From NCBI GenBank assembly GCA_937924805.1, contig CALDTZ010000085.1, positions 1 through 64,000 on the forward strand: a stretch of 64,000 bases of DNA, in the 5' to 3' direction. The translations under genes and the position numbers were made by a program. How positions within the stretch are numbered: the stretch's first letter is position 1; the number at the start of each line of letters is the position of its first letter. The stretch is from an uncultured Saprospiraceae bacterium (lineage in GTDB: Bacteria > Bacteroidota > Bacteroidia > Chitinophagales > Saprospiraceae). This document shows positions 62,745 to 64,000 of the stretch, one piece after another. The notes under the pieces were generated by a model. It did no database searches, was not told where the DNA came from, and saw only the letters and a program-made list of their open reading frames with translations.

Positions 62745-63595
62745 ATTACCTTAAGGCTTAAATCTAAACTTCCAGCTGAATGAGTCAAAGCACCAACAGA
62801 AATAAACTCGACTCCGCTTTCCGCAATTTTTCTTACTGTTTGTAAATTAATTCCTCCTGAAGCTTCCGTTTCAAATTGATCTCCAATCGTTGCAATAGCT
62901 TCTTTTAAGAGAGGTAATTCAAAGTTGTCTAACATTATTCTTGTCACATTTCCTACGGAAAGTACTTCATGCAATTCTACAAGATTTCGTACCTCAACGG
63001 TAATGCCTAAATTAAGACCGTTGGTTTTTAAATAACTATTTACTCTGTTGATTGCCTCTTTAATATTTCCGCAAGCGTCGATATGATTATCCTTAATCAT
63101 AATCCAATCGTACAGTCCGTCTCTATAGTTTTCGCATCCACCAATTCGAACGGCCCATTTTTCCAAAAAACGCATCCCTGGTGTTGTTTTTCGAGTATCC
63201 AAAATTCGTACTGGCAACCCTTCAACTTCCACTGCAAAACGACTACTGAGTGTAGAAATACCGCTCATTCTTTGCATTGTATTTAATACTAAGCGTTCTG
63301 CTTTGAGAAGTGCCTGAGATTTACATGTAACAATAAAAGCAACATCCCCATATTTTACATCACTCCCATCTTTGATTAGGTGCTCTACTTTTGCATTGGG
63401 GTCAACCTTTTTAAATACCATTTCTGCAAAATCTACACCTGCAATCACTCCTGTATCTTTAACCAATAATCTCGCTTTTGAAATAGCCTCTTCGGGAATG
63501 CACGCTAAAGAGGTGTGATCTCCCGTTTGAATATCTTCAAATAAGGTTTCGTCAATGAATTTTTCTAATTGTTCTAAATTTACTCCTTCCAACAT
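62732..63595 (-). CDS. nadC: nicotinate-nucleotide pyrophosphorylase (quinolinate phosphoribosyltransferase)
   Basis: 287 residues. Motifs: ETLFEDIQTGDHTSLACIPE at the N-terminus, LLKAERLVLNTMQRMSGIST, the RILDTRKTTPGMRFLEKWAV signature (phosphoribosyl-binding Arg/Lys residues), IMIKDNHIDACGN and ETEASGGINLQTVRKIAESG. It joins quinolinate and PRPP to form nicotinate mononucleotide with loss of CO2. With no nadA/nadB in view, quinolinate could come from the kynurenine branch upstream in this window, though aspartate-derived supply elsewhere is equally possible. Confidence 0.97.
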   Translation of the reverse strand: MLEGVNLEQLEKFIDETLFEDIQTGDHTSLACIPEEAISKARLLVKDTGVIAGVDFAEMVFKKVDPNAKVEHLIKDGSDVKYGDVAFIVTCKSQALLKAERLVLNTMQRMSGISTLSSRFAVEVEGLPVRILDTRKTTPGMRFLEKWAVRIGGCENYRDGLYDWIMIKDNHIDACGNIKEAINRVNSYLKTNGLNLGITVEVRNLVELHEVLSVGNVTRIMLDNFELPLLKEAIATIGDQFETEASGGINLQTVRKIAESGVEFISVGALTHSAGSLDLSLKVIKES

Positions 63596-63643
63596 ATTAT
63601 ATTTTGGTAATGCTATTAAATTTGTGCTTAATTTTAATCCAAT

Positions 63644-64000
63644 ATGAAATACTGGTTATACTTTTGTGGTCTTTCGTTTTTTTTCGTCGCTTGTAATTCT
63701 GACGCTAATTTACCAAATGTAAATCATATTGAAGTCGATGTAAAAATTAAACGTTTTGATTCAGCACTTGCCAATTTGGATACATTAGCATTAAGTAGTG
63801 GATATCAAAATCTTGTCGAACGTTTTCCCAACCTTACAACATTATTGTTTACTCAAATAATTCCAATACAGAAGAAAGGGCCACTAAACCTAGATACTTT
63901 GCATCATTTTCTTACCAATCCTTTTGTAAGGAATGCATTAAATGCGACACAATCTACTTTTCCAAATTTGAAACAACAAGAAAAAAAAATAGCGAAAGCT
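63644..64000 (+). CDS. gldB: GldB-like gliding motility lipoprotein (5' part, runs off window)
   Basis: ATG 63644 opens a frame that runs to the window end. The first 119 residues have a lipoprotein signal with Cys ~17 (FFFVACNSD) and then VNHIEVDVKIKRFDSALANL, the conserved beginning of GldB, followed by LVERFPNLTTLLF. GldB is a lipoprotein required for gliding in Flavobacterium and is found mainly in gliding Bacteroidota. The gene is divergent from nadC. The C-terminus lies outside the window. Confidence 0.75.
   Translation, partial: MKYWLYFCGLSFFFVACNSDANLPNVNHIEVDVKIKRFDSALANLDTLALSSGYQNLVERFPNLTTLLFTQIIPIQKKGPLNLDTLHHFLTNPFVRNALNATQSTFPNLKQQEKKIAKA

Overview
The window is an AT-rich stretch of a chromosome from the phylum Bacteroidota, probably a free-living, gliding-type marine or environmental member. 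The evidence is secreted proteins with type IX secretion (T9SS) sorting tails, a GldB gliding lipoprotein at the right edge, a carboxypeptidase-regulatory/TonB receptor, several Bacteroidota-specific envelope families (DUF5916, LVIVD lipoproteins, CotH), and upstream boxes of the form TAnnTTTG instead of E. coli-type -10 boxes. Coding density is very high. Neighbouring genes often overlap by 1-14 bp, and only one non-coding stretch exceeds 300 bp. I see no rRNA, tRNA, CRISPR array, insertion sequence or prophage.

Left part (1-14.7 kb, mostly minus strand): an envelope and sugar locus. It holds a TonB-dependent receptor, a TIM-barrel sugar isomerase, a Gfo/Idh/MocA oxidoreductase, an MFS permease and a 1223-residue lipoprotein joining cytochrome c, PA14, a beta-propeller and a DUF1080 (3-keto-glycoside hydrolase type) domain. 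Together they suggest oxidative, 3-keto-sugar-based carbohydrate use. Inside the locus sit a secreted subtilisin and two consecutive lipoprotein/beta-barrel pairs. From 14.8 to 20.3 kb there are an NAD-dependent epimerase, an orphan peptide-binding lipoprotein, prfA, an ECF sigma factor with a tiny partner gene, and a pdeM-type phosphoesterase lacking an ordinary start codon.

Middle (20.4-31.2 kb, plus strand): serA, a cyclase-family formamidase and serC, then a nearly complete tryptophan/kynurenine catabolic cluster: decarboxylase/hydratase, tryptophan 2,3-dioxygenase, semialdehyde dehydrogenase, 3-hydroxyanthranilate dioxygenase, ACMS decarboxylase, kynureninase, kynurenine monooxygenase and a GNAT protein. 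A 2-aminomuconate deaminase is not seen. nadE and nadC lie further right, so both fates of the 3-hydroxyanthranilate cleavage product (catabolism, or quinolinate to NAD) have genes here.

31-50 kb: an outer-membrane protein, a flippase, an M42 peptidase, a sigma factor / HEAT-repeat anti-sigma / DUF4097 module next to a DUF5916 barrel, a cysteine dioxygenase, hemA, aspS, a second DUF5916 protein, a CotH lipoprotein and odhB. 50-64 kb: pyrH, tsf, rpsB, rpsI, rplM, a TPR protein, a T9SS cargo protein, nadE, dnaX, a Crp/Fnr regulator, pyrD, nadC and the start of gldB. The dnaX reading frame breaks at a run of eleven A residues and continues in the -1 frame to give a full tau-length protein. This is the strongest unusual signal in the window.
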